The notes beneath the pieces are model-generated. The model worked only from the letters and a program-made list of their open reading frames with translations. It ran no database searches and was not told where the DNA came from. Both the position numbers and the translations under genes were made by a program. Below, piece after piece: positions 47,501-58,400 of a DNA stretch of 64,000 nt; position 1 is the stretch's first letter; each line of letters begins with the position of its first letter. Source of the DNA: Trichopria drosophilae (taxonomy: Eukaryota; Arthropoda; Insecta; Hymenoptera; Diapriidae); NCBI GenBank assembly GCA_030407085.1, contig CM059587.1:106563501-106627500 (forward strand), in the 5' to 3' direction.

Positions 47501-50273
47501 CAAAGGTTGGTTCGTTTTTCATCTCATCCCTCTGTTTTTGATATTAAGTCCAAGTATTTTAGTTCATATTAATATTGTTATGCTATTTTATGTCTTTGGT
47601 TTGTTTCTGTTACGACTACTTGTTATGAAATATTTTTCTACTTCGATTTATATTAATTAAGTAACTGAGATCGTGATGAATTCGATAAATTAACAAAAAC
47701 TTACTATAGCTATTAATTTTGGGACAGATTTATAGAATAGAGAAAATTGCAATTTCTAGTAAAAATGACTGTAATTTTTACTGTCTAATAAGTCTATGAA
47801 TTTATAGTCATCTTTATCAGTTAGAGAATGATAATTTTTCTCATTTTGCAAGTCTGTCCCAAAGTTATCTATCTGGAGTGGTATTTTAAATTTTACAGAA
47901 AACAAGAGGACACAAATTTCACCAACATTTTCAGAATATTTCTTGACATTAAAAACCAATTAAAAAAATGTTAGACAAAATATTTTTGACGTAAAATTGA
48001 TCGATCTTTCCGAATCTGTTGTTAAAAAATGAACCGAGCCCATTCCAAAAGAGTTATGCTTGTTTTTTTTTTAAATCAGATTTTTTTCACTGACAAATAT
48101 TTTTTATTCGTCATTTTCACATTGGAAACGGTTAGGTGATCACGGATCGGTGAAAATATCGTGTCCTCAATCCTTTAACTTTAAAATGTGCATGATGACA
48201 TTTTGAAAATAAAGTTGGAAACTTTCAAAATGACGGGTCAAATACGAAAAGCACCTGAATTTTTTATTCGAAAATGATAGGCTTTCGGAAAAAATGTCAC
48301 TGAACAAAAAGTTCTTAGGATTAATCAAAGAATTCTCAAATTTTTTCAGAATTTTTAAAACACTTTTCTTCATTTTCAAAATCGCAAATTTTGAAAAAAT
48401 ATGAAATGTCATAAAAAATTGTGAAAAAATTTCGAGGTTATCTTTGATCGATTCCAAGAACTTTTTGTTTCGTCACATTTTTTTGCGAAAGTATATCGTT
48501 TCCAGATAAAAAATTTCTGCACTTTTTAAGACATAGGGAAACAGGATTTTTTTTATTTAAAAATGATAGGGTTTCGCAAAAAATGTTGCGAAACAAAAAA
48601 TTTGCAATTTTGAAAATGAAGAAAAGTGTTTTAAAAATTCTGAATAAATTTGAGCGTATTCTTTGATTAATTCTAAGAACTTTCTGTTCAGCAACATTTT
48701 TTCCGAAAGTTTATCATTTTCAAGTAAAAAATTCAGGAGCTTTTCGCCGTTCTTTTCGTGTTTGAGTCGCAATTTTGTCAGTTTCCAATTTTGTTTTCAA
48801 AATGCTATCATGCACATTTCAAAGTTAAAGGTTCGAGGACACGATATTTTCACCGATCACTGATCTCCCTGACCGTTTCCAATATGAAAATGCGGATTAA
48901 AAAATATTTGTCAGTGAGAAAAAATGATTTTTTTGTGAAAAACCAATCATAACTCTTTTGGAATGGGCTCGATTGATTTTTTAACAGCAGATTCGGAAAG
49001 ATCGATCAATTTTACGTCGAAAATGTTTTGTCTAAAATTTTTTTAATTGTTTTTAATGTCAAGAAATATTCCGCAAATCTTGATGAAATTTGTGTCTTCT
49101 TGGGCGTTGGGTTAAGGTGTAATACTAGTATTTATTGTCGTATTTCAAAGACTGGGACAGAGTTTCATAATTTGGACTTTTATCTTATATTTTTTTAAAG
49201 TAGTTTTTGCAGATTCAAATTCTTCCTTAAAAATACACTGTTTGAACGTACTTTGCCGTAAAAGTAGTATATATAATAATAGTATATAAGAGAATTTAGT
49301 TTTAAAATTGACAAAATATTTGTTAACTTTTTCCGCCCGGTTTTGACTTTGTCAGGATATATTAAATAATATCAAAACATGGAAAAGAGATACATGTTCA
49401 ATTGAAAAATTGTTTATTATGCACCCGAACAGCACAGCTCCTGAGGCCGTCCAAATGTCCGCTTTGGGCCCTCAGGAGTCCCTGAGGAGCTCTTGAGGAC
49501 GTCCTGGGGCGGCTTGTGCCGTTTGGGTGTTATATGTGAATTTCTTGACCGCAATAAAAATAATTAATGTAGAAATAGTTTTGGGTGTAAAAAATGTAGT
49601 GTCAATTTGACAAAACTTTTTCTACATTAATTATTAAAAAGTTATTTTTTTAACCAAGGCACGGAGTTATGACTCCATCATAAATTGAAAATTGTACTTA
49701 ATCATCCATATTTATAAGTAAAAAACCTGTTTGAAGTAAATGAAAACGATTGATCTTTTATTTAATAATTTTTAATGTTTACTTTAAATTTAGTTGAATA
49801 GAGAATGCTTTTTATGGGCGATGAAATGTTTACTGACTGAATACACTCTGCCAAACATGAATAAAATTCGGTACTTTTTGAATCTGCAAGAAAATTCATC
49901 AAATATCTTAACATTTTTTGATATTTTGGGAATCATTTAATGAAGTTTCATAGAAAATTTTATTCTACATAGTAATTGTGGTACTTTGAAATAGTTAAAT
50001 TTAAAAAATAGTAGATCAAATTTAGGAATTTCATGGATTGTTTTATTATGATCAGTTGATTACGATTTTTGGAAGAGATATTTGGAGTTTCGGATTTTAT
50101 AACGAGCTATAAAAACGATATGTTCCTTTCAGGGAGGATCGCCGGTGGAAATGGCGACATTTCTCAATGGTCAGAATAATAATAGCAACGGCCTGCGAGG
50201 CAACTCGGACCCTCATGGAGTCGCCACCCCGCTGAACGAACTTTCCTCAGTACCGAATGAACAACCGCTATGA
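38538..50273 (+). CDS. ihog: Interference hedgehog / brother of ihog family Hedgehog co-receptor
   Basis: This is a single-pass membrane protein that binds Hedgehog and acts with Patched. Exons are 38538-38607, 38799-39053, 39209-40219, 40998-41825, 47393-47505 and 50133-50273, all GT-AG and phase-consistent, giving 805 residues with stop TGA 50271-50273. Domains: signal peptide (about 1-22); four Ig domains (Cys pairs around FFECS/DYQC, PITCP/HYHC, TLKCF/EYSC and LELSC/IVQC); a basic Lys/Arg linker; two FN3 domains in the fourth exon (PPNKPNVTRLSDY and LTKTEALSPDEVLLIW); a TM helix (YAIIGGALGGVVLLGGLAIF); and a short tail. The basic RQRLNSKQAKW segment sits where FN3-1 of Ihog binds heparin. 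Length is close to the fly protein. The sequence cannot separate ihog from its paralogue boi. An out-of-frame ATG at 38528 begins a short frame and could dampen translation. Confidence 0.92.
41930..42137 (-). pseudogene. Fragment of an R1/jockey-type non-LTR retrotransposon ORF2 C-terminus
   Basis: The minus-strand translation contains TMEAWQDLWAQETRGRWTAR and GEVSYYLTQFLAGHGLFRSY, followed by a YLRHWGY segment. This is the characteristic region downstream of reverse transcriptase in R1-clade LINEs (W..RW..., then YLTQ.L.GHG.F). Only about 70 residues remain, with no RT and no zinc knuckle. It sits antisense in the fourth ihog intron. Confidence 0.7.
42317..42800 (+). pseudogene. Degenerate retroelement ORF1-like remnant
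   Basis: The frame from ATG 42317 (MRDESNENLNLEQNPAEDD) reads into a Cys-rich YACCGKKRSK ... CGKKHHISCFECDK segment interrupted by a stop. A second frame (42582-42782, KTSYTEVLKQSPTSS) has the flavour of a LINE ORF1 linker. No complete protein can be read. The element type is uncertain. Confidence 0.35.
42863..43186 (+). pseudogene. Possible chemoreceptor-like C-terminal fragment
   Basis: The 107-codon frame contains IAGNLLDSLYFNTVHYC and SPHNRKLLCDTYRRSIIFLI, loosely reminiscent of the last part of insect odorant receptors. No upstream exons were seen, and the resemblance is weak. It may be chance. Confidence 0.15.
43187..45942. other. AT-rich part of ihog intron 4
   Basis: No gene was seen. 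A possible small TIR pair (GTACTACTCTAGCTT at about 44039 and AAAGCTAGCGGTACTAC at about 44140) may mark a MITE of about 120 bp. Confidence 0.4.
45943..46760. mobile_element. TIR element, about 818 bp, in ihog intron 4
   Basis: The left TATTTAGTAATATTGACTAA and right TTAGTCAATATTACTAAATA are exact mirrors, with about 31-bp TIRs in total. A subterminal part (46620-46735) is shared with the 21.7-kb copy. No transposase is present. Confidence 0.7.
47903..49103. mobile_element. Long fold-back element, about 1.2 kb, in ihog intron 5
   Basis: The arms of about 450-500 bp mirror each other. Paired blocks are AGACAAAATATTTTTGACGT / ACGTCGAAAATGTTTTGTCT, ATTCCAAAAGAGTTATG / AACTCTTTTGGAATGGG, and GTGAAAATATCGTGTCC / GGACACGATATTTTCACC. 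Short antisense frames in both arms are by-products. It lies just upstream of the last ihog exon. Confidence 0.85.
49422..49529. mobile_element. GC-rich MITE, 108 bp
   Basis: The left end CACCCGAACAGCACA and right end (reversed) CACCCAAACGGCACA bound an unusually GC-rich interior with CTCAGGAG/CTCCTGAG words. The flanks TTATTATG / TTATATGTG could be an eroded target duplication. Confidence 0.6.
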
Positions 50274-51441
50274 AAAATATTTCGTTTAGTCCGATTCAAT
50301 AGCATCCGACATCCGGAAAAAATAAATGAGGTGATTCTAAATGTTAAAAAAGTCGATGGAAAAATAGCCGCATCATAAATAGTCGAAACCCTGATACAAA
50401 TTTTTAGAAATATTTTTTTTATTTTGGACTACTCCAATTTTTGCTGTTTCCCTATTTTTTTGCAGACTTTTTTATTCAGCATACTGATAAATTTATTTTT
50501 CAATATACTTTTTGTATGAGTCACTTCACTTATTGACAAAATTAAGTCAACATGTCTGAATTGATAAAATCAGTAAATGGAAATAACCAATTTTTGGTTA
50601 CCTTATACGTTTTTGAATTAAAAGTATTTTAGGAATTAGAAATTCCTATAAAACTTTTAAAAAACGTTCCAATTATTGAAGTATCTTAGCGCACAATTTC
50701 ATTCCAAAGTCGAAATCGCGAATTTGTACTTCTTAATGGGCATTTGTATGGAGAATCTTTCTTCGACGGAATGGAATTTTGACAATTGTGTAGTAAAATC
50801 GACATTGTCATTTAAGTGCGATGAAAGACGAACAAAATCTCATGTACCTGTGGCTCATTCGACTGCGAATGGAGGTTAGACAGTGATAGGCAATTTTTGT
50901 ATTTTTTACATGTCTTAAAAGCATTTATAAGACTTAAAGAGGGAAGATCAATCAACGATTGCTTCCTTGATCTACAACTTTGTATTTTTTAACACTTTTT
51001 AGATCGTATTTAACGGTCTTAGGAACAACAACCTCTTACAAATGTTTATAGTAACGGTTTTATATTTCACATTGACATAAATTCCTAATTTTTAGGTTTT
51101 TGTTAAATTTTTTTACACTATTCGTATCATTTTTAAGTATAATTCCAAAAATGACATTGAACGTTTTATTTAAAAATCGTTACTAAAGCATTTACCAATT
51201 AAAGAGATAACTTGTAACAGTTATGTAGTAGGCAGCTTCCGCAAAACTCACGCGTGTAATATTGGTTCGATAATTGAATATTAACGATCCAGTTTGTAAA
51301 TAATTTTAAGTAACTTATGTCGCTTCAAGTACAGTAGGTATTAAACCAGGAGGAAGAAGCTCTCGTGATAAAATCTTTTTCACTGTGAAATATGATGCAT
51401 TTTTTGAACATTTTCAAGATATTTTGATATCAGTAAAATAT

Positions 51442-51879
51442 CCCAGTAAACGAAAACCAATTGAAATGAATTCAAGTGAATTAAAATGAATTAAAACGCA
51501 TGAAAATTATTAATTGAATCCACTTTTTAATTCATTTCAATTCACTTGAATTCATTTCAATTCACTTGAATTCATTTCAATTCGCTTGAATTCATTTCAA
51601 TTCAATTGAATTCATTTCAATTCGCTTGAATTCATTTCAATTCAATTGAATTCATTTCAATTCAATTGAATTCATTTCAATTCGCTTGAATTCATTTCAA
51701 TTCAATTGAATTCATTTCAATTCGCTTGAATTCATTTCAATTCAATTGAATTCATTTCAATTCGCTTGAATTTATTTCAATTCAATTGAATTCATTTCAA
51801 TTCGCTTGAATTCATTTCAATTCACTTGAATTCATTTCAATTCGTATTTTTAACTTTCTATTCATTTTCGTTTACTGGG
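51442..51879. mobile_element. CCCAG-ended TIR element with internal 20-bp minisatellite
   Basis: The ends CCCAGTAAACGAAAA and its exact mirror TTTTCGTTTACTGGG bound 438 bp. A possible 2-bp AT duplication flanks them. The interior is almost entirely a 20-bp tandem repeat. Architecture and ends parallel the 15.9-kb element. Confidence 0.7.
51534..51842. repeat. 20-bp tandem repeat, about 15 copies
   Basis: The unit is TTCACTTGAATTCATTTCAA, with the variable hexamer CACTTG, CGCTTG or CAATTG. CGCTTG and CAATTG largely alternate, giving a 40-bp higher-order period. The unit is itself rich in short palindromes (GAATTC, CAATTG). Confidence 0.95.
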
Positions 51880-52002
51880 ATGTACAATAGTTAATGGGTA
51901 TCAACATTTTTACAGAAATTATGTTTTCAAATGAAGTTTCTGTTTTTTTTTATGTAATAAGAAAATTTATCATAAAAATAGCAAATCTCAAATTTCGTTT
52001 AA

Positions 52003-53009
52003 CCCTCTTCACGCCAAACGTCCATAATTTTGTCATGTTTTTCAAGTCAATATTTATCTGTGTAATGATAAGCAACAAAATTTCAAAACCATATTTTCTG
52101 ACGTATTTTTGTCTGCAATTTTCAAATCTGCGATTAATTTTGTTCTATGACGTTTGATTTTTTCAAAATGGCGGCTAATTTACAAAAAAAAAAACGTGAT
52201 TTTAACATTTTTTAAAATGTTTAACATACTGGCCAATAATGTTCCCATTATCGGATCGGACCAAGTGACTAGATCCTGTGGAATAATCACCATAACTAAA
52301 ATTTAAGCGACGCAGAATGTCAAAATTCAAAATGGCCGATCCAATATGGCGGCTTTTACATTAATTGTCAATGTTTTTTTAATTTTTTTGTATGTTTTTA
52401 GTCCCTGGCGTTTACTTCTTTAATAGTTTTGTTATATTTATCTCAGTCTGATACCGATTATGCTAGAAAATGGCAATATAAGATGATATAACATTCAAAA
52501 TGGCTGAAAATATTATATATTTTTATAATATAGATCTATTATGTATATTTTCTTTCATAATCGATATCAAACTGAGATAAATATAATAACTCTATTGAAA
52601 AAGTAAATTTCATGGACTAAAAACATAAAATAAAATGAAAAAAAAATGTAAAAAATGCGTGTAAAAGCCGCCATATTCGATCGGCCATTTTGAATTTTGA
52701 CTTCCTGCGTCGCTTAAATTTTAGTTGTGGTTATTATTCCACAGGACCCAGACGCTTGTACCGATCAATGGGAACATTATTAGCCAGTACGTTAAACAAA
52801 TAACAAAATTTTAAAAATCATTTTATTTTGTAAATTAGCCGCCATTTTGAAAAAATCAAACGTCATAGAACAAAATTAACAGCAGATTTGAAAAGTATGG
52901 ACGAAAGTACGTCAGAAAATATGGTTTTAAAATTGTTTTGCTTCCATTACACAAATAAATATTCACTTGAAAATCACAAAATAATTGCGGCCTTTTGGCA
53001 TGAAAAGGG
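52003..53009. mobile_element. TTAA-flanked fold-back element, about 1.0 kb
   Basis: TTAA is present at 51999-52002 and 53010-53013. The ends are CCCTCTTCACGCCAAACG and, reversed, CCCTTTTCATGCCAAAAG. Almost the whole element is a palindrome centred near 52530 (AATGGCGGCTAATTT / AAATTAGCCGCCATT; GATCCTGTGGAATAAT / ATTATTCCACAGGACC). The pattern is piggyBac-like and non-coding. Confidence 0.85.
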
Positions 53010-53830
53010 TTAAAAAATTCCAAATGTAGTGAATTGAAATCATTTACGAGTTTTGATGCTGTTTCATTCTACTCGCAAATAATATTGTGAAAATTTAAAC
53101 CGATGCAAATGCAAAAGATATTATATTTACGTTTCAGAATGTTGTTACTAGAATAAATGAGTTTCGGTCCACAAAGTTTAGTAATATATTATATAATAAT
53201 TCGCTTGAAATTAATATCTAACAATTTATTTGTCTTTTAAACCATACCATAGGTAACTTATTTTGTGAAAGAATACGATTACTGATAAATTGTCGATTTT
53301 ATGAGCTAATAACATTATAAGGCTTCCTCCACCGACTTTCTTACTTATTGCGACTTAAGCGAACCAGAGTGAAATTGACTGAAGGACGCGTAGTTAGATT
53401 TTTATTAAGACACATGTAAAATGTAGTACGAATTACATGAAAAATTTCGTAAAGTGAGAACTAGGTTGTGCAGATTGGAGATACGTTTCTGTAGTATCTC
53501 GTGTGTTTGTGTCGCAATGTAAATATTGTATGTTTCTATGTTACGAATGAAAAGTTTTGTAAATGAGATTTGCGAGTGTGGTAGATACGTTTTATATAGA
53601 AATGTTCGCTTTTCAAACGAAAGCGAGTTAAGATAAGCGAAAACAATGAAGTTAAATGAAATTTAACTTTGTGTACATAGTAGGTAATAATTTAATTTTG
53701 TCGTCATTGGTACGACTGCCTTGCTAATGTGCCTGGAAAATAATAGGACCGATCACTATTATTTATATAATTGCCAACGACTTTTGTGTACTTAAATTTT
53801 GTAATAAAATCTGCTACAATGAAAAAAATT

Positions 53831-55330
53831 GTTTTGTGAAATGATTATTTTCCCTTTTATTCTTGTATTGAGAAAATATTTATAATTTTTGCTGCACCAA
53901 TGTAAGTATAACAAAATATAATTATAATTAAATTAAATACATTGCATTATAATCAATGAATAAAAATTCTTTAATTCTTCTCCGTTACTTTCATAAGTGA
54001 AAACTTTCCTTAGTGTGTTTTTTAAAAACCGGAGTGTGGACAAGGATTGCATTATAATATGGGAATGTAACATATAATACAATCATATTAGAATAGTAAT
54101 ATTTATCTACTTACGTTACGACGATACATCACAGTAACATAAAACAAGAAAATGCTCAACAGCACCAAATGTGATTCACAACTGTTAACGGAACAAAAAA
54201 AATACATTTATGATAATAATGCAGAAGTGCTAAACAAAAAATTGCTTGACAAATTATATAAATCGTTAGAAGTAACTACAATTTTATTCTAAAATTGTTA
54301 CAGTTGTATAGTTAACAAATTTTATTATCTACAGCTTTATTTTTGCATCTTTTTAAAGGCGTAATATAACGCTGAAGCTAGCAGCAGATTCGCAGCAGCG
54401 GATTCATGAAAACTATGAAAATGGATAATTTTCTTATTAAAAGTACTTGCATTTAAACAAATCCATTCTTAGACAAATTTTATACAAATAATGTGTTTTT
54501 GGTAATTTTAATGGCTGAAAACCATAGTTTTTTTAGAATCCGCTGCTGTGAATCTGCTGCTAGCTTCAGCGTCATAGGCGTAATGTTTGATGATCAATGA
54601 AAATAAATATTATGAACATTGTTCGAGCAGTATTAATAGCAAAATTAATCTTTTTTCTCATGTACCTTCAGAAATCTGTATCAATATTAGTAATAACCTG
54701 ATTATGTACTGCTGAGCAATTAACTTTACAAACGGAACAAGGGATTTACTTGTTGCGACTAGATGTGATTCTTCTAATTGTATCGTATAAAACATTAAGG
54801 AGCATTGGAGTCATCGATAAACAATACAATTAAACTTACACATTCTTAATGGGTATGTTTATATCTTTTGGAAAATCATGTAACAAAGATAGTAATGAAC
54901 ACTTAATGAAAAAGAAATAAACAAAAATGTTCATGCAAATTTCCCAATTTTGCAAACTGAGTTTCAACCAGGAAAAAATGACCCGTATGTAAAATTATAG
55001 ACAAATTTAGAAATTGTTACCTTTAGAAACTTATAGAGTACAAAAACTGGCACTTAGTAACACATTTGAAAAGATAAAATATCAGAACACGTTTGAAAGT
55101 TTTTAAAACTTTTAAAATGAAACCGGATGGAACTTGACCAATAAGCGTCTACCAAAGAATGACGCCATCTTGAAATATCAAAATTGGCGGTTAAAATCAT
55201 GTACAAATTTTAAAATGGTAAAGCGAATTTTTGATCATTTTTCGTAAAATATTTTCTTTTATTTAAATAATAATATTATTTAAGAAATAACAAGACTACA
55301 TAGGTAACAGAAGAATGAAATAATTGTTAA
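53831..55330. other. AT-rich intergenic sequence between ihog and the methyltransferase gene
   Basis: No gene was seen apart from the MITE at 54366-54576. Confidence 0.5.
54366..54576. mobile_element. hAT-like MITE with 8-bp target duplication, 211 bp
   Basis: The inverted ends read TA[A/G]CGCTGAAGC then TAGCAGCAGATTC, continuing to GCAGCGGATTC. They are flanked by a perfect direct repeat GGCGTAAT (54358-54365 and 54577-54584). An 8-bp duplication is the hAT-superfamily length. The interior is AT-rich and non-coding. Confidence 0.8.
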
Positions 55331-55339
55331 AATGCTCCA

Positions 55340-55453
55340 AAATAGTACTCCATTCGATTGCGCATGCGCGGCAACCATAACAATGGAGGTTCGAACAGTT
55401 TAAGGTTAGATCGTATATTGTTGTTTATTCCACGTGCGTTTTTAATTTAAAAA
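55340..55453 (+). promoter_or_regulatory. Probable promoter with an NRF-1-like palindrome
   Basis: TGCGCATGCGCG at 55359-55370 matches the NRF-1/Ewg consensus (GCGCATGCGC). It lies about 90 bp upstream of the start codon, followed by GGCAACCATAACAATGG. No TATA box was seen. The motif is visible; its use is inferred. Confidence 0.45.
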
Positions 55454-58400
55454 ATGGAAAATCTATCTTACAACGTTGATTCATTAATTCTGACACAAAA
55501 GATAAATGGAGCGAATGATAGTTTATCGTCAGATGACGATGAAGTTGGAACTAATAAAATTTCCTTTGAAGAAGCTAAGGAAAAATTTCGAAACTTGTTA
55601 AGTTCTATAAAATTTCTGGATAGAGAAGAATTTTGTACTTACGTTTATGAAGAAATGACAAACTCCAGATTCGACGAAACGCAAGAAGGTTTTTAATAAA
55701 TATACAATTTATGGATATCCATATTTGTTTACAGCTCTTTTATTACTTAGATCAATCCTTCGGAATTCTTGATGTCTCGAAAGATTTACAAGTTGATCCT
55801 GTAATTAAATTGGAAGAAATAGCAACAGATATACGAGCATTGTTACCGATGAATGCTGTTTTGCCTTCGGAGAAAATTGAACCTCCGAAGAAAGGGGAGG
55901 TTTGTGTCAATATCTAACGTCTTGTTAACGAAATTATGACGGACTTTTTAATATTTTAGAACTCGGATTGCGATCCAAATATGACAATTCATGTAGATGA
56001 ATTCCTTTACGACGATGTGGAGCTGGAGGAACTTGTGGACGAAGGGAAATTAAAGAAGTATTACTGTAAAGACTGTGGTTCCAAAGAAGTTGGGATTCTA
56101 AGTAAAGAAACTTTTTTATATTTAAAGTTTTTAATTGAAGTTAAAAGAATGTGGGATATTTTCAAATTTGCTAGATCGATTATCCGAGTCGAGGAATGTT
56201 AAAAAATGAACACTTGTGAACTTGAAAACAATAACAGTATTAATTTCTTAGATTTAACTCCGATTAAAAACAATAATAGAATTATATTTAACTGGTATAC
56301 TGCCGTACACCGGAAGAAAAGTCGTATCTCCATTTTCGGTGAAATTGGGATAAAATTATATTTATATTCCTTATAATGGAATGCATTATTTCCTGAAAGA
56401 AAATATCTGAAATATTTGTTATTAGCTACAAAAAAAAGAAAAATACTTTTATTAGAAATACAGTATTTCTGGTATAATTTGGCTAAAAGAGCCGCAAATT
56501 CAAAAATGAATGTATTTTATTATAAAATCCTATCCCAAGATTCCTTATATAATGAAATATCCTGTATATTTTCTTCAATTAATCGTTAAATTAAGTAATT
56601 TAGTTTTTGGTTAGAATCGATTTATTGGCGATACGTCAAAATCGAAAAAATGGAGAAACTACTTTTCTTCCGGGGTACGGCAGTATAAAAAAGGAACCTT
56701 TTCGGGCACATTTTTGAATTACAACTCACATCATCCATTACACAGGTCTGCACGGATTTTTTTTTTTAAATATCAGAGTGATTTTCGACGTATTTTTGTG
56801 CGCTGAACACGAATCTGAAGTCGAAAAGGTAAAGACACAAAAAAAAAAACGCGTTTTTGGGTGTTTTTACCCCTAATTTTCTCTGAAACCTGACGTGCTA
56901 CAGACTTGAATTTGTGCTTAAATTAAAGCTTGGTTCTTCCCCTACAAAAATCATAAGATAGTTTTAAAAAAAATTTCTTAGTTTTGAAAAAAAATGGTTT
57001 TAACCTTGCTATTTCTAGTGATTATGATGAAAATGCAAATTATTTAATTACATTGAGCAGAGCTCATGCAAAGCACTACTTGACTGTTTTCGGCGTTGGT
57101 GTTTAAGAATCCAGTGTCGCCTTTATAAAATTCAAAATGGCGGATCCAAGATGGCGGACGTAAAATACAAAATTTGAATTAACCTCAAAAAAATCAGTAC
57201 TCCGGCCGCAAAATAAAAAAATTAACTTAGGATCTAAAAATCACCACTTCAGGATTTTTTTTGTTGCCATTAGTGCTTATCATGTCCAGGTCCGAGAGGT
57301 TGTGAAAATTGTAAAAATCAAAGAAACAATTTATCTACCCGCAGGGAAACAAAGACTAGATCATATTCCATATGATCTATTAAAAACTTTAGTTAGTCTA
57401 TACTGAAATAAAATCTTGAATCTTACACTGCATGTAGATTGTTTTATAAAACGATGTCTTGCCTTTTTTTTATTTTGCGGCCGCCATTTTGGATTCGCTA
57501 TTTTAAATTTTGTGAAACTAACATTGGATTCGTCATCAGCGACTCAAAAAAACCCCGAGCACTGATTTTCACGAGGTTAATTTAAATTTTTTATTTTTAT
57601 GTCGGCCATCTTAGATCCGCCATTTTGAATTTTTTAAAAGCGACACAGGATTCTTAAACACCAACCCCGAAAACAGTTAAGTAGCACTTTTCTCAAAATC
57701 ATGACGTGATCATGACGTGATCAAGAACATCGAAAACAAAAAATGTACAGTAGTCCTTCCCTTATTCTAATTTTTTTTCTTCTCCTATTCCAATATTTCC
57801 CCTCACGCGTTCTCCCCACTTACGTGTGTTGACGTGTGGATTTTCTAAATACAAATAACGGTGCATGCGCAACAAAAGAAAATTATCAGACAAAATTATC
57901 AAAAGAATCCCTTATGTTAATTTCTTCCCCTCATGAGTTCCCCCACCATTCGCCATTTGAAAGTATTAAAAAGAGTGCGGACTGCTGTTTGCGCTTGCGC
58001 ATACAGGTGAAGAAAGACGCCACTATATTTCCTCTCCCTGTTTTTAATATCTCATACTGCCAGTGGTGGGGATGAAGGGAATCGGTAAAATAAGGGAAGA
58101 AGCCGCCATCTTCCTTGACTCGAAAAGTTAAAATAAGGGAAGGGCGACTGTATTTCTAGAAAATCCACACGTCCACACATGGCAGTAGGAAGAACGCGTG
58201 AGGGGAAATATTAGAATAGGAGAAGAGAAAAAATTAGAATAAGGGAAGACATTAGAGTAAGGGAAATTAGAATAAGGGAAGGGCTACTGTATTTTGTTAT
58301 TTTATGATTTTGATTGGAAACATGTGAAAATCTTAGATAAAGAAACTTCTTATCCTAAGAGATTAATATCAGAAATGGTACACATTAAATTACAACCTAA

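Larger units (their letters stand above)
50274..53830 (+). other. Probable long 3' UTR region of ihog with two inserted elements
   Basis: AATAAA occurs at 50321-50326 just after the stop and again at 53803-53808 after sequence that looks transcript-like. Elements at 51442-51879 and 52003-53009 lie within. UTR extent cannot be proven from sequence. Confidence 0.35.

Noticed and set aside
51534..51842. CRISPR-like regular repeat
   Set aside because: It is a contiguous 20-bp minisatellite without spacers, in eukaryotic DNA and bounded by transposon ends.
55735..55750. Acceptor at 55733-55734 for methyltransferase exon 2
   Set aside because: Joining there puts the exon out of phase and hits a stop. 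The AG at 55749-55750 keeps the frame.
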